From Mesorhizobium waimense (GTDB taxonomy: Bacteria; Pseudomonadota; Alphaproteobacteria; Rhizobiales; Rhizobiaceae): a stretch of DNA of 64,000 bases. The translations under genes and the position numbers were made by a program. This document shows, one piece after another, positions 8,695 to 18,011 of this stretch (its first letter is position 1; each line of letters starts with the position of its first letter). The DNA lies in the NCBI RefSeq assembly GCF_003601975.1, contig NZ_QZWZ01000001.1, positions 186,001 through 250,000 of the forward strand, written 5' to 3'. The notes under the pieces are model-generated. The model saw nothing but the letters and a program-made list of their open reading frames with translations, had not been told where the DNA came from and did no database searches.

Positions 8695-10481
8695 TCGAGT
8701 TCATCGCCCAGAACATGGCGCCGATCATGTTCGCCTCGCTGATCATCTTCCTTTTGATCGGCTATCCAGTTGCTTTCTCGCTCGCCGCCAACGGCCTCAT
8801 GTTCTTCTTCATCGGTGTCGTGCTGTCGCCCTATTCGGGCGGGTCGATCAACCTGGCCTGGCCGCTGCTGCACGCGCTGCCCGACAATTTCTACGGCAGC
8901 CGGGTGATGTCCAACGACACGCTGCTGGCCATCCCCTTCTTCACCTTCATGGGCATCGTGCTCGAACGCTCCGGCATGGCCGAGGACCTGCTCGACACCA
9001 TCGGCCAGCTGTTCGGGCCGATCCGTGGCGGCCTGGCCTATGCGGTGATCTTCGTCGGCGCGCTGCTGGCAGCCACGACGGGCGTGGTGGCGGCGTCCGT
9101 CATCGCCATGGGCCTGATCTCGCTGCCGATCATGCTGCGCTACGGCTATGACCGGCGCCTGGCATCCGGCGTCATCGCTGCTTCCGGCACGCTGGCCCAG
9201 ATCATCCCGCCCTCGCTGGTGCTGATCGTGCTGGCCGACCAGCTCGGCCGCTCCGTCGGCGACATGTATGCCGGCGCGCTGATCCCCGGCCTGGTGTTGA
9301 CCGGCATCTACATGGCCTACATCCTGATCATGTCGATCGTCCGGCCGAGTTCCATGCCGGCGCTGCCGCTGGAGGCCCGCACGCTCGGCCATGGCGTGCT
9401 GTCGCTGATCGCGGCGCTGCTGGTGACAATAGCGGTTTCCTATGCGGCCTATCGCTATCTAGCGCCGGCGCATGGCGACAATGCCGACATCCTCGGCGCC
9501 ACGATCGGCGTGGTCCTGATCTACATCGTGGCGATCGCCGACCAGCGGCTGAACTTCAACATGATGTCCAGGCTGGCGCAGCAGGTGATTATCGTGCTGA
9601 TCCCGCCGTTGGCGCTGATCTTCCTGGTGCTGGGCACCATCTTCCTCGGCATCGCCACGCCGACCGAAGGCGGCGCCATGGGCGCCGTCGGCGCGCTATT
9701 GATGGCGGCGATGAAGGGGCGGCTGTCGCTTGACGTGATCAAGCAGGCGCTGGCCTCGACGACCAGGCTGTCGTCCTTCGTGCTGTTCATCCTGATCGGC
9801 GCGCGCGTGTTCTCGCTGACCTTCTACGGCGTCAACGGTCACATCTGGGTCGAGCATCTGCTGACGTCGCTGCCGGGCGGCGAGGTCGGCTTCCTCATCG
9901 GCGTCAACATTCTGGTCTTCCTGCTCGCCTTCTTCCTCGATTTCTTCGAACTCGCCTTCATCATCGTGCCACTTTTGGCGCCGGCCGCCGACAAGCTCGG
10001 CATCGACCTGATCTGGTTCGGCGTGCTGCTCGGCGTAAACATGCAGACCTCCTTCATGCACCCGCCCTTCGGCTTCGCGCTGTTCTACCTGCGCTCGGTC
10101 GCCGCGCGCGTGCCCTATCTCGACCGCCTCACCGGTAAGCAGATCGCGCCGGTGACCACCGGCCAGATCTACTGGGGCGCGGTACCCTTCGTCTGCATCC
10201 AGGTGATCATGATCGGGCTGACCATCGCCTTCCCGCAAATGGTGATGCACTACAAGGGCGCGGCGGTCGATCCCGGCACGATCGACATTCAGCTGCCGGA
10301 CATGCCTGGTCTGTCACCGCTGGGCGCGCCGCCGGCGGATGGCGGCGCACCGGCCAATGGCGGCGCTGCACCGGCGGCACCTGCCAACGACCTGTCGCAA
10401 CCACCGAACTTCGGCGATGCTCCGCCCGCCAAGCCGTCGCCGCCGGCAACTGACCTCTCGCAGCCGCCGAATTTCAACTGA
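8691..10481 (+). CDS. TRAP transporter large permease (DctM family), extended form
   Basis: 596 residues, longer than the usual ~430 of DctM proteins. It is a multi-span inner-membrane channel subunit with family motifs such as ATTGVVAASVIAMG and PPSLVLIVLADQLG. Extra length comes from a central insertion (about residues 225-300) with additional membrane segments, and from a proline/alanine/glycine-rich tail of ~70 residues after the last span. That tail contains a duplicated DLSQPPNF segment. A GGAGG site lies just before the ATG, within the end of the small-permease gene. The substrate is probably an organic anion; the linked alcohol dehydrogenase hints at a polyol or hydroxy acid (inference). 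Confidence 0.9.
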   Translation: MIEFIAQNMAPIMFASLIIFLLIGYPVAFSLAANGLMFFFIGVVLSPYSGGSINLAWPLLHALPDNFYGSRVMSNDTLLAIPFFTFMGIVLERSGMAEDLLDTIGQLFGPIRGGLAYAVIFVGALLAATTGVVAASVIAMGLISLPIMLRYGYDRRLASGVIAASGTLAQIIPPSLVLIVLADQLGRSVGDMYAGALIPGLVLTGIYMAYILIMSIVRPSSMPALPLEARTLGHGVLSLIAALLVTIAVSYAAYRYLAPAHGDNADILGATIGVVLIYIVAIADQRLNFNMMSRLAQQVIIVLIPPLALIFLVLGTIFLGIATPTEGGAMGAVGALLMAAMKGRLSLDVIKQALASTTRLSSFVLFILIGARVFSLTFYGVNGHIWVEHLLTSLPGGEVGFLIGVNILVFLLAFFLDFFELAFIIVPLLAPAADKLGIDLIWFGVLLGVNMQTSFMHPPFGFALFYLRSVAARVPYLDRLTGKQIAPVTTGQIYWGAVPFVCIQVIMIGLTIAFPQMVMHYKGAAVDPGTIDIQLPDMPGLSPLGAPPADGGAPANGGAAPAAPANDLSQPPNFGDAPPAKPSPPATDLSQPPNFN

Positions 10482-10500
10482 TGCTGGAGGCTCGACAGAA

Positions 10501-11529
10501 ATGAAAGCGGTCCGCCTGGAGGCAGTGGGCCATATCGCGCTGCGTGAGGTCGGCAAGCCGTCCGCCGGGCCGGACGACTTGCTGGTGCGTATCGAGGCCT
10601 GCGGCGTCTGTGGCACCGACCGGCATCTGTTCCACGGCGAGTTCCCTTGCAAACCGCCGGTGACGCCCGGGCATGAATTTTCCGGCATAGTCGAAGCGGT
10701 CGGGGCTGCTGTCTCCGGCTTCTCCGTCGGCGACCGGGTCACCGGCGATCCCAACATCGCCTGTGGCCGCTGCAAGCATTGTCACGCCGGCCGGGTCAAT
10801 CTCTGCAGCAATCTGAATGCCATCGGCATCCACCGTGACGGTGGCTTTGCCGACTATGTCGTGCTGCCGCAAAAGCAGGCGTTTCTTCTGCCGGCTGATC
10901 TCAGGCCGACGCATGGCGCCTTCTGCGAACCGCTTGCCTGCTGCCTGCACGGCGTCGATCTCGCCGCGATCAAGCCGGGCGCTTCGGTGGCCGTGCTCGG
11001 CGGCGGCGTGATCGGCCTGCTCACCGTGCAGTTGGCGAAGCTCGCGGGGGCAACGACCATCATCCTGTCGACGCGACAGGCCTCGCGGCGCTCCCTTGCC
11101 GAGGATATCGGCGCGACGGCAACGGTCGATCCAGCTGCGGTCGACGTCATCGATGCCGTCGCCGGATCGGCGGGGCTGGTTCCCGGCGGCGTCGACGTGG
11201 TGTTCGAATGCGCCGGCGTCCGCGACACCGTCGAGCAATCGATGCGGCTGGCCAGGGCCGGCGGCACGGTCATCATCGTCGGCGTGGTGCCGCAAGGCAT
11301 GAAGGTGGCGTTCGAGCCCTTCGACCTGTTGTTTCGGGAGTTGAAGGTTTTGGGCTCCTTCCTCAATCCTTACACCCATGGCCGCGCTGCCCAACTCATC
11401 GCCTCGGGTGCGATCGAGATCGATAGGCTGATCTCCAGGCAGGTGACGCTCGAAGAGGCACCGTCGGTGATCGCCAACCCGCCGGCTCCGGGCGAGGTCA
11501 AGGTGCTGGTGATGCCACGCAGCAGTTGA
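10501..11529 (+). CDS. Zinc-dependent alcohol/polyol dehydrogenase (MDR family)
   Basis: 342 residues, a normal size for medium-chain dehydrogenases. The catalytic-zinc site is visible as CGVCGTD near residue 37 and GHEF near 60. The structural-zinc cysteines are in the CGRCKHCHAGRVNLC stretch near 87-101, and a GGGVIG nucleotide-binding loop lies near residue 165. These enzymes oxidise alcohols or polyols (sorbitol, threonine and similar substrates) with NAD(P). The ATG at 10501 follows GGAGG and starts 20 bases after the TRAP large permease stop, so it belongs to that operon and probably acts on the imported compound. The exact substrate cannot be read from sequence. Confidence 0.88.
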   Translation: MKAVRLEAVGHIALREVGKPSAGPDDLLVRIEACGVCGTDRHLFHGEFPCKPPVTPGHEFSGIVEAVGAAVSGFSVGDRVTGDPNIACGRCKHCHAGRVNLCSNLNAIGIHRDGGFADYVVLPQKQAFLLPADLRPTHGAFCEPLACCLHGVDLAAIKPGASVAVLGGGVIGLLTVQLAKLAGATTIILSTRQASRRSLAEDIGATATVDPAAVDVIDAVAGSAGLVPGGVDVVFECAGVRDTVEQSMRLARAGGTVIIVGVVPQGMKVAFEPFDLLFRELKVLGSFLNPYTHGRAAQLIASGAIEIDRLISRQVTLEEAPSVIANPPAPGEVKVLVMPRSS

Positions 11530-11585
11530 AGTGCCCGGCCAGGAGGATACCAGTCGAGGCCAACATTGCGTTGGCTAAAAGAAGA

Positions 11586-11615
11586 ACCCCGGGCGAAGGA
11601 GCCCGGGGTCTTTTT
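11586..11615. terminator. Rho-independent terminator between convergent genes
   Basis: Stem ACCCCGGGC/GCCCGGGGT with a 6-base loop, followed on the plus strand by CTTTTT and preceded by A-rich sequence that serves the minus strand. It lies between the convergent dehydrogenase and TRAP binding-protein genes, so it can end both transcripts. Confidence 0.85.
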
Positions 11616-11635
11616 GAGCAGGAAAGTCGAAGTGT

Positions 11636-12919
<1,284 letters not shown>

Positions 12920-13031
12920 CTAATGCTAAATCCCGACCCGATTCCGTGGCCCATAAGGCGCGATGAAACTTGTCATGGAAAAGTGCCTTCGGATCGCCTA
13001 TTTTGTAGGCAGAATAATTCCTTAGCTCCCA

Positions 13032-13823
13032 ATGGATACCGGACCCAAAATGCAGCAGCCGCTCGTCGCCATCTCGACCGACGTCCGCCAATTCGACAAC
13101 TACACCTGGCATGCCGCCCCGCAGCAATATCTGGAGGCGGCGATTTCGGGCGCCGGCGTCTTCCCGGTGCTGGTACCTTCCTTCGGCGATCGGCTCGATT
13201 TCGATGAACTCTTGTCGTCGGTCGACGGCGTCATGGTCACCGGTTCGAAATCGAACGTGCATCCCTCGCTCTATGGCGGCGATGCCAGCGAAAAGAACGG
13301 TCCTTACGATCCGGCGCGCGACGCCACGACGCTGCCGCTGATCCGTCGGGCGGTAGAGCGCGGCGTGCCGCTGCTCGCCATCTGCCGCGGCATCCAGGAA
13401 ATGAACGTGGCGCTGGGCGGCACTTTAGCCACCGAGATCCAGGAACGCGAAGGCACGCTCGACCACCGCGCGCCGGTGAGCGACAATCAGGACGAACGCT
13501 TCGCCATCCACCAGAAAGTGTCGATCAAGCCCGGCAGTTGCCTGGCAGGCGTGTTCGGCGCGGGCGAGATCACAGTCAACTCCGTGCACCGCCAGGCGGT
13601 CGACCAGATCGGTCCGAAGCTGCAGATCGAGGCAGTCGCCGACGACGGCACGGTCGAGGCGGTCTCCGTGCGAGACGCGCGCGCCTTCGCAGTCGGCGTG
13701 CAATGGCACCCTGAATATTGGGTCAAGTCGGACGGTAACTCGGCCAAGATATTCCGCGCCTTCGGCGACGCCGTGCGCCTGCATGCGGCGGCGAAGTCCG
13801 GCGCGCGCGCCGCGGCGGAATAA
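13032..13823 (+). CDS. Class I glutamine amidotransferase, gamma-glutamyl-GABA hydrolase-like (peptidase C26)
   Basis: 263 residues of the C26 amidotransferase fold. The nucleophile is Cys118 in AICRGIQEMN, with His226 and Glu228 in WHPEY completing the triad. Members hydrolyse gamma-glutamyl amides; the E. coli homologue PuuD releases GABA in the gamma-glutamylated putrescine pathway. A possible upstream partner, the glutamine-synthetase-like ligase, is 11 kb away at 24910. The start is uncertain: ATG codons at 13032 and 13050 both lack a good ribosome site. I leave the symbol empty because puuD is also used for the unrelated urate hydroxylase at 30290. Confidence 0.8.
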   Translation: MDTGPKMQQPLVAISTDVRQFDNYTWHAAPQQYLEAAISGAGVFPVLVPSFGDRLDFDELLSSVDGVMVTGSKSNVHPSLYGGDASEKNGPYDPARDATTLPLIRRAVERGVPLLAICRGIQEMNVALGGTLATEIQEREGTLDHRAPVSDNQDERFAIHQKVSIKPGSCLAGVFGAGEITVNSVHRQAVDQIGPKLQIEAVADDGTVEAVSVRDARAFAVGVQWHPEYWVKSDGNSAKIFRAFGDAVRLHAAAKSGARAAAE

Positions 13824-13832
13824 TCCCGATTA

Positions 13833-14303
13833 TCAGTTGCCGGCAGCCGAATAATCTCTGTCGGCTGCCGCCAGCGACAGCAGCGGCAACGCGGGTGCGT
13901 AGGATTCGTAGCCGTCGCCATCGGCAACGGCAAAGGTGACGATCGGATCGGTACCGTTGACGCTGAAGGCAACCGTGCCGTCGTCCTGCTCGCGCCAGAA
14001 TTTCGCGCGCTCGATGCCAGGCAAAAGCCGGCGGCAGGTCGAGGCGATCGTCAACAGCGACAGACCGTCCGAGACTTCAGCGCCGCGATGGACAGTGCAG
14101 GCGGCTTCATCGCCATTGGCCGTCAGCCGGTAGGTGCTTGCCGGTGCGGCTTCGCTGGCGACACTTGCGCCACTGCCGCCGTGGAAAAGCTGGACGCCGC
14201 CGGCCAGCGCGGCAACCGCAATCAGTGCTGAAAGCGTCTTCACTCTGTTTCTCCGCGCATTCGAAGGCGCGGCAGCGCGCTTCAAAATCTTGCCCTGATG
14301 CAT
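13833..14303 (-). CDS. Exported or anchored small protein resembling AprI/Inh protease inhibitors
   Basis: 156 residues with a basic N-terminus and a hydrophobic segment at about residues 21-40 that could be a signal peptide or membrane anchor. The remaining ~100 residues hold two cysteines spaced as in the AprI/Inh (I38) beta-barrel family: ACTVHR and, about 25 residues later, STCRRLLPG. A tryptophan and DGTVAF follow. The family inhibits secreted metalloproteases or forms outer-membrane lipoproteins such as Omp19. This match is from pattern reading only. No protease gene is adjacent; the nearest exported protease is at 54900. It is convergent with the amidotransferase gene. Confidence 0.55.
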   Translation of the reverse strand: MHQGKILKRAAAPSNARRNRVKTLSALIAVAALAGGVQLFHGGSGASVASEAAPASTYRLTANGDEAACTVHRGAEVSDGLSLLTIASTCRRLLPGIERAKFWREQDDGTVAFSVNGTDPIVTFAVADGDGYESYAPALPLLSLAAADRDYSAAGN

Positions 14304-14404
14304 GAACCCAAAACCCCTGCGGGTTTTTGAGAATATGCATAACGAAGTATGCAGGATGATTTCAAAGCGTTAAGCCGACGTTAATAAGTGTGGCGGGCCA
14401 TCGC

Positions 14405-15388
14405 TCAGCCGCCCGCTTTCACATGCATCGTCTCCGGCACCGGGGTCAGCGGCCGGCGCTCGGCAAACCACGACACCAGATTGTCGACGCAGAGGTCCGC
14501 CATGCCCCGGCGGGTATGCTCCGATGCCGAGCCGACATGCGGCAGCAGCGAGGTGTTGGGCGCTGCCAGCAGCGCCTCCGGCACGCTGGGTTCGTCGGCA
14601 AAGACATCGAGCCCGGCAGCGGCGATGGTGCCGTTGGCAAGGGCCGCGGCAAGCGCAGCCTCATCCACCGTGCTGCCGCGACCGATGTTGATGAAGACGC
14701 CGTTCGCTCCGAGCGCCGACAGGATCTCCGCATTGACGGCCTTTTCCGTCGAAGCGCCGCCCGGCGCCACCGAGATCAGCGTGTCGACCGCTTCGGCAAG
14801 CCCCTTCAGCGTCGGATGATACTGATAGGCCAGGCCCTCGACCTGGCGGCGGTTGTGATAGGCGACCGGCAGGCCGAAGGCTTCCAGCCGCCGGGCAATG
14901 GCCAGCCCGATGCGACCCATGCCGAAGATGCCGACGCTGCGGCCGCGCAAGGTAAGCCGACTCAGGCGATAGGCGCCGTTCTTCACCCAGCTGCCGTCGC
15001 GCAGCCATTTCTCGGCGGCATACATTTCGCGCACGGTGTTGATCAAGAGGCCGATCGCCGTGTCGGCGACCTCCTCAGTCAGCACGTCGGGCGTATTGGT
15101 GACCATGATGCCGCTTTGCGCGGCGTGGCTGGCGTCGACCGAATCATAGCCGACGCCGAAATTGGCGATGATCTCGAGGTTGGGCAGCGCATCCATCAAG
15201 GCGGCATTTATCCCGCCGAACGAAGCGATGCCGCGCACCGTGCGCCGCATCTCCTCGGTGACAAGAGCCGGGTCGGCCTGTTCGATCGTCACCCGCTGGA
15301 ATGCCTGGTCGATGCGGCCGATGGCGTGCTCGTTGAAATGGCCGGGCACCAGAATGGCGACCGGCTCTCCAAGTTCAGGCTTTGTCAT
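14405..15388 (-). CDS. D-2-hydroxyacid dehydrogenase (glyoxylate/hydroxypyruvate reductase-like)
   Basis: 327 residues, normal for the family. The NAD(P) loop GMGRIG is at residues 156-161, and the catalytic Arg237 (NIGRG), Glu266 (DVFADEP) and His284 (LPHVGSAS) are all present. Such enzymes reduce glyoxylate or hydroxypyruvate to glycolate or D-glycerate in the cytoplasm. The start overlaps the stop of the LacI gene upstream by four bases, so the regulator and the dehydrogenase are one operon. In this window glyoxylate is made by purine breakdown (allA, 44190) and glycerate could go to the kinase at 27117. That link is inference, since the genes are not clustered. Confidence 0.85.
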   Translation of the reverse strand: MTKPELGEPVAILVPGHFNEHAIGRIDQAFQRVTIEQADPALVTEEMRRTVRGIASFGGINAALMDALPNLEIIANFGVGYDSVDASHAAQSGIMVTNTPDVLTEEVADTAIGLLINTVREMYAAEKWLRDGSWVKNGAYRLSRLTLRGRSVGIFGMGRIGLAIARRLEAFGLPVAYHNRRQVEGLAYQYHPTLKGLAEAVDTLISVAPGGASTEKAVNAEILSALGANGVFINIGRGSTVDEAALAAALANGTIAAAGLDVFADEPSVPEALLAAPNTSLLPHVGSASEHTRRGMADLCVDNLVSWFAERRPLTPVPETMHVKAGG

Positions 15389-16407
15389 GCACGCTCCACC
15401 GGCTTGCCGGTCGACTGACGCACATGCAGTTCCGGCTTGATCAGTTCCTGCGACGGCCGCACCGTCTGTCCGTTCAGCTTGTCCAGCAAGGCGCTCGCGG
15501 CGCGACGGCCGACCTCGCGCTGGCCGTTCCAGACCGTGGTCAGTGCCGGCGTTGCGATCGCAGCCTCCTCGAGATCGTCATAGCCGGTGACGGAAATGTC
15601 GACGCCCGGCACCAGGCCAGCGCGCGCGATGCCGTTCATCAGCCCGATGGCGACGAGATCATTCCAACAGCAGGCGGCAGTTGGCTTGTCTTTGAGCGCC
15701 AAAAACTGTCCAGCGGCCTCGAAACCGGCCTGCTTGGTGCGCGGCCCGGCGATGCGCCAGGACGGCCTGACCTCGAGCCCCGCCGCTTCCATGGCGTTGA
15801 CATAGCCCTGATAGCGGTCGCGGCCGGTCGAGGTCTGGTCGGTGCCGCCGATCATGGCGATGCGCTTGTGGCCAAGCGAGATCAGGTGGTTGGTGGCAAG
15901 CCCAGTGCCATAGGCATCGTCGCCGCGGAAGACCGGCACGTCGGCCCCGGCGACAGAGCGCGCGATCAGCACCGCCGGCAGGCCGTTTTCCTCGGCCATG
16001 ATGATGTCTTCGGCAGGTGTGCCGATGGCCGGCGACATGATGACGCCGTCGGCGCCAAGCTGCAGCAGCGTGTCGATGAAGGTGCGCTGCTTTTCGAGCT
16101 GGTCGTAATGGTTCGACAGGATGAAGGTCTGCCGGCTGCGGTCGAGCTCGCTTTCGATCGAGCGCAGGATCTCGGCGAAGAAGGGGTTCATGATGTCGTG
16201 CACGACGACGCCGACGATGCCCGAGCGCGAGGTGCGCAGGCTGGCGGCGCGGCGGTTGTAGATATAACCGATGGCGCGGGCATGTTCCTTGATGCGGTCG
16301 CGGGTGCTGCCGGCGACCAGCGGACTGTCGCGCAGCGCAAGCGATACCGTGGCCGTGGACACGCCAAGGGCATCCGCGATCGTCGAAAGCTTGATCTTCT
16401 GTGCCAG
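15385..16407 (-). CDS. LacI-family transcription regulator, start codon uncertain
   Basis: A complete LacI/GalR sugar-binding core follows a helix-turn-helix reading KLSTIADALGVSTATVSLAL. The first standard start in frame (GTG at 16362) falls inside that helix-turn-helix and would remove its first helix. The frame stays open upstream to about 16454 but contains no ATG, GTG or TTG. A CTG at 16407, nine bases after GGGGAG, gives a 340-residue protein with a normal N-terminus, and I use it here. A sequencing frameshift is the alternative. A perfect 15-bp palindrome (16430-16444) just upstream is a likely autoregulatory operator. The gene overlaps the downstream dehydrogenase by four bases. Confidence 0.75.
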   Translation of the reverse strand: MAQKIKLSTIADALGVSTATVSLALRDSPLVAGSTRDRIKEHARAIGYIYNRRAASLRTSRSGIVGVVVHDIMNPFFAEILRSIESELDRSRQTFILSNHYDQLEKQRTFIDTLLQLGADGVIMSPAIGTPAEDIIMAEENGLPAVLIARSVAGADVPVFRGDDAYGTGLATNHLISLGHKRIAMIGGTDQTSTGRDRYQGYVNAMEAAGLEVRPSWRIAGPRTKQAGFEAAGQFLALKDKPTAACCWNDLVAIGLMNGIARAGLVPGVDISVTGYDDLEEAAIATPALTTVWNGQREVGRRAASALLDKLNGQTVRPSQELIKPELHVRQSTGKPVERA

Positions 16408-16429
16408 CGCCTTGCGCTCCCCGAAGCGA

Positions 16430-16444
16430 TTTAAACTGTTTAAA
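16430..16444. promoter_or_regulatory. Perfect 15-bp palindrome, probable LacI operator
   Basis: TTTAAACTGTTTAAA is a perfect 7+1+7 inverted repeat. It lies about 23 bases before the proposed CTG start of the LacI gene and just after the stop of the EamA gene. Position and symmetry fit self-repression by the LacI protein (inference). Confidence 0.6.
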
Positions 16445-16475
16445 GGCGGCTCTTATGCCATCGATCGGGAGCAAA

Positions 16476-17495
16476 TCAAAGTTTTTTTGCCAGCGTTTCC
16501 GCCTCCGCGTCCAGCGCCGCGTGATTGCGCAGGCGAAGCCGGTGTTCGCGATGAATGATGTAAAGGCCGCTGGCGACGATGATGGCCGCACCCACCAGCG
16601 TCCAGCGGTCGGGAAACTGGTGGAAGATGATCCAGCCGGACAGGATCATCCACACCATCTGCGAATAGGGGTAGGGGGCGAGTGCCGTGGTCGTTGCCAG
16701 GCGATAGGCCTGGACCAGGAGCCAATGGCCGGTGGCGCCGAACACGCCGAGCATCAAGAGGACCGACCAGTGCCAGGCGTCCTGCGGCAGCGACAGCGAA
16801 AACGGCAGTGTGGGCAGGAGCAGCACCGCCGGCGCCAGCGCCGAAAACAGGATGAGGCTCTCCGAAGTCTCCGTGGCCGACATGCGGCGGGTCATGATGA
16901 CATAGAAGGAGTTCGACAGCATCGAGCCGAGCGCAAGGAGATGCCCGATGCCGAAAACGCCGACGCCCGGTCGGGTGATGACGAGCACGCCGACAAAGCC
17001 TGTCAGGATCGCCAGCCAGCGGCGCCAGCCTGCCCATTCGCCGAGCAGCGGGCCGGCAAGTGCGGTGATCACCATCGGGCCGAAGAAGTAGATCGAGGTG
17101 GTCTCGGCCAGTTGCAGGGTTCGCAGCGCCATGATGTTGCACATGGTCGATCCGAACAGGAAGGCGCCGCGCAGAATGTGGGCCCACAGATTGTTGGCGC
17201 GAAAACGCGACGGCTCGCGCCATCCGCGCAGAAAGACGCCGACCAGCAACACATGGACGGTGAAGCGGGCCCAGGCGACGATCAGCGCCGAGACGCCGGC
17301 CAGCACGAGATACTTGCTGCTGGTGTCGAGAAAGGTGAAGCAGACATAGGTGGAAAGCATCAACAGCATCGCCGCCGGCGGCGTCGCGCTTTCGTCTGGT
17401 TTTCTGGGAACGCTCAATTTCGGGCCGGAAGGAAAGGTAGATAGGTCACCTTTGCGGCAATCGCCGCCTGCCGGCAAGCCAAAAGCGACTGGCAC
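16476..17495 (-). CDS. EamA/DMT-family transporter
   Basis: Up to 339 residues with ten predicted membrane segments and two EamA repeats. The family typically exports metabolites or amino acids across the inner membrane; the substrate is not predictable. The first ~40 residues (rich in Pro, Lys and Ser) are not typical, so the true start may be later, for example the ATG at 17369 just before the first membrane segment. The gene is upstream of, and on the same strand as, the LacI gene, but only ~70 bases separate them and they contain the LacI palindrome, so the LacI operon probably has its own promoter. Confidence 0.82.
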   Translation of the reverse strand: MPVAFGLPAGGDCRKGDLSTFPSGPKLSVPRKPDESATPPAAMLLMLSTYVCFTFLDTSSKYLVLAGVSALIVAWARFTVHVLLVGVFLRGWREPSRFRANNLWAHILRGAFLFGSTMCNIMALRTLQLAETTSIYFFGPMVITALAGPLLGEWAGWRRWLAILTGFVGVLVITRPGVGVFGIGHLLALGSMLSNSFYVIMTRRMSATETSESLILFSALAPAVLLLPTLPFSLSLPQDAWHWSVLLMLGVFGATGHWLLVQAYRLATTTALAPYPYSQMVWMILSGWIIFHQFPDRWTLVGAAIIVASGLYIIHREHRLRLRNHAALDAEAETLAKKL

Positions 17496-17568
17496 AACAA
17501 GCGCCGGCGACAGGCTCAGAGCGAGACGGCATCACCGGCAGAACGCTGCGATCCAACCCGATTCTGCT

Positions 17569-17976
17569 TCAGGCGTGCATGCGGGCGCCCTTGGTGATCT
17601 TGTCGACCAGTTTCTTCTCGGCGCGCAGCGCGATCCCGACAACCTTGGCGTCATCTGGGGCGAATTCGGCGAAGACGGCGCGGTTGGCGGCGTCAAAGCC
17701 GGTCGAGAACATCTCCTCGACATAGAGCGACGTCGTCACGCCGCGCTCCAGAGCGCGCCGGTGGATCGCGCCAAGTGTCGCGCCGTCGGCCGAGAGCACG
17801 ATGACCGGCTGGATCGACAGCGGGTTGTAGATGTTGCTGGCACGGTCGCGATAGGGCTCGCCGATGATATCGGCAAATTGCGCGACGACGCCGCTGGTCA
17901 GGAAGGCGGTGACGTTGAGTTTCTGCCAGACGGGAAGATCTTGCCTGAGCACGATTGCAAATTTCGTATCGAACAT
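17569..17976 (-). CDS. DUF2000 family protein
   Basis: 135 residues matching the DUF2000 pattern: an N-terminal FDTKFAIVLRQDLPVWQKLNV and a central NPLSIQPVIVLSADG segment. The family is small and cytoplasmic, has a peptidyl-tRNA-hydrolase-like fold in solved members, and lacks an assigned reaction. It is divergent from the AraC-type regulator at 18012 with only 35 bases between starts, so the regulator probably controls it. Confidence 0.75.
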   Translation of the reverse strand: MFDTKFAIVLRQDLPVWQKLNVTAFLTSGVVAQFADIIGEPYRDRASNIYNPLSIQPVIVLSADGATLGAIHRRALERGVTTSLYVEEMFSTGFDAANRAVFAEFAPDDAKVVGIALRAEKKLVDKITKGARMHA

Positions 17977-18011
17977 GAGACAGTCGCCAGTTCCAAGGTG
18001 TTGTTGAAGCG

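Noticed and set aside
14308..14330. AAAACCC/GGGTTTT hairpin as a terminator
   Set aside because: It lies within the probable leader of the small exported protein and the T run is on the wrong side for a neighbouring stop. Too short to call.
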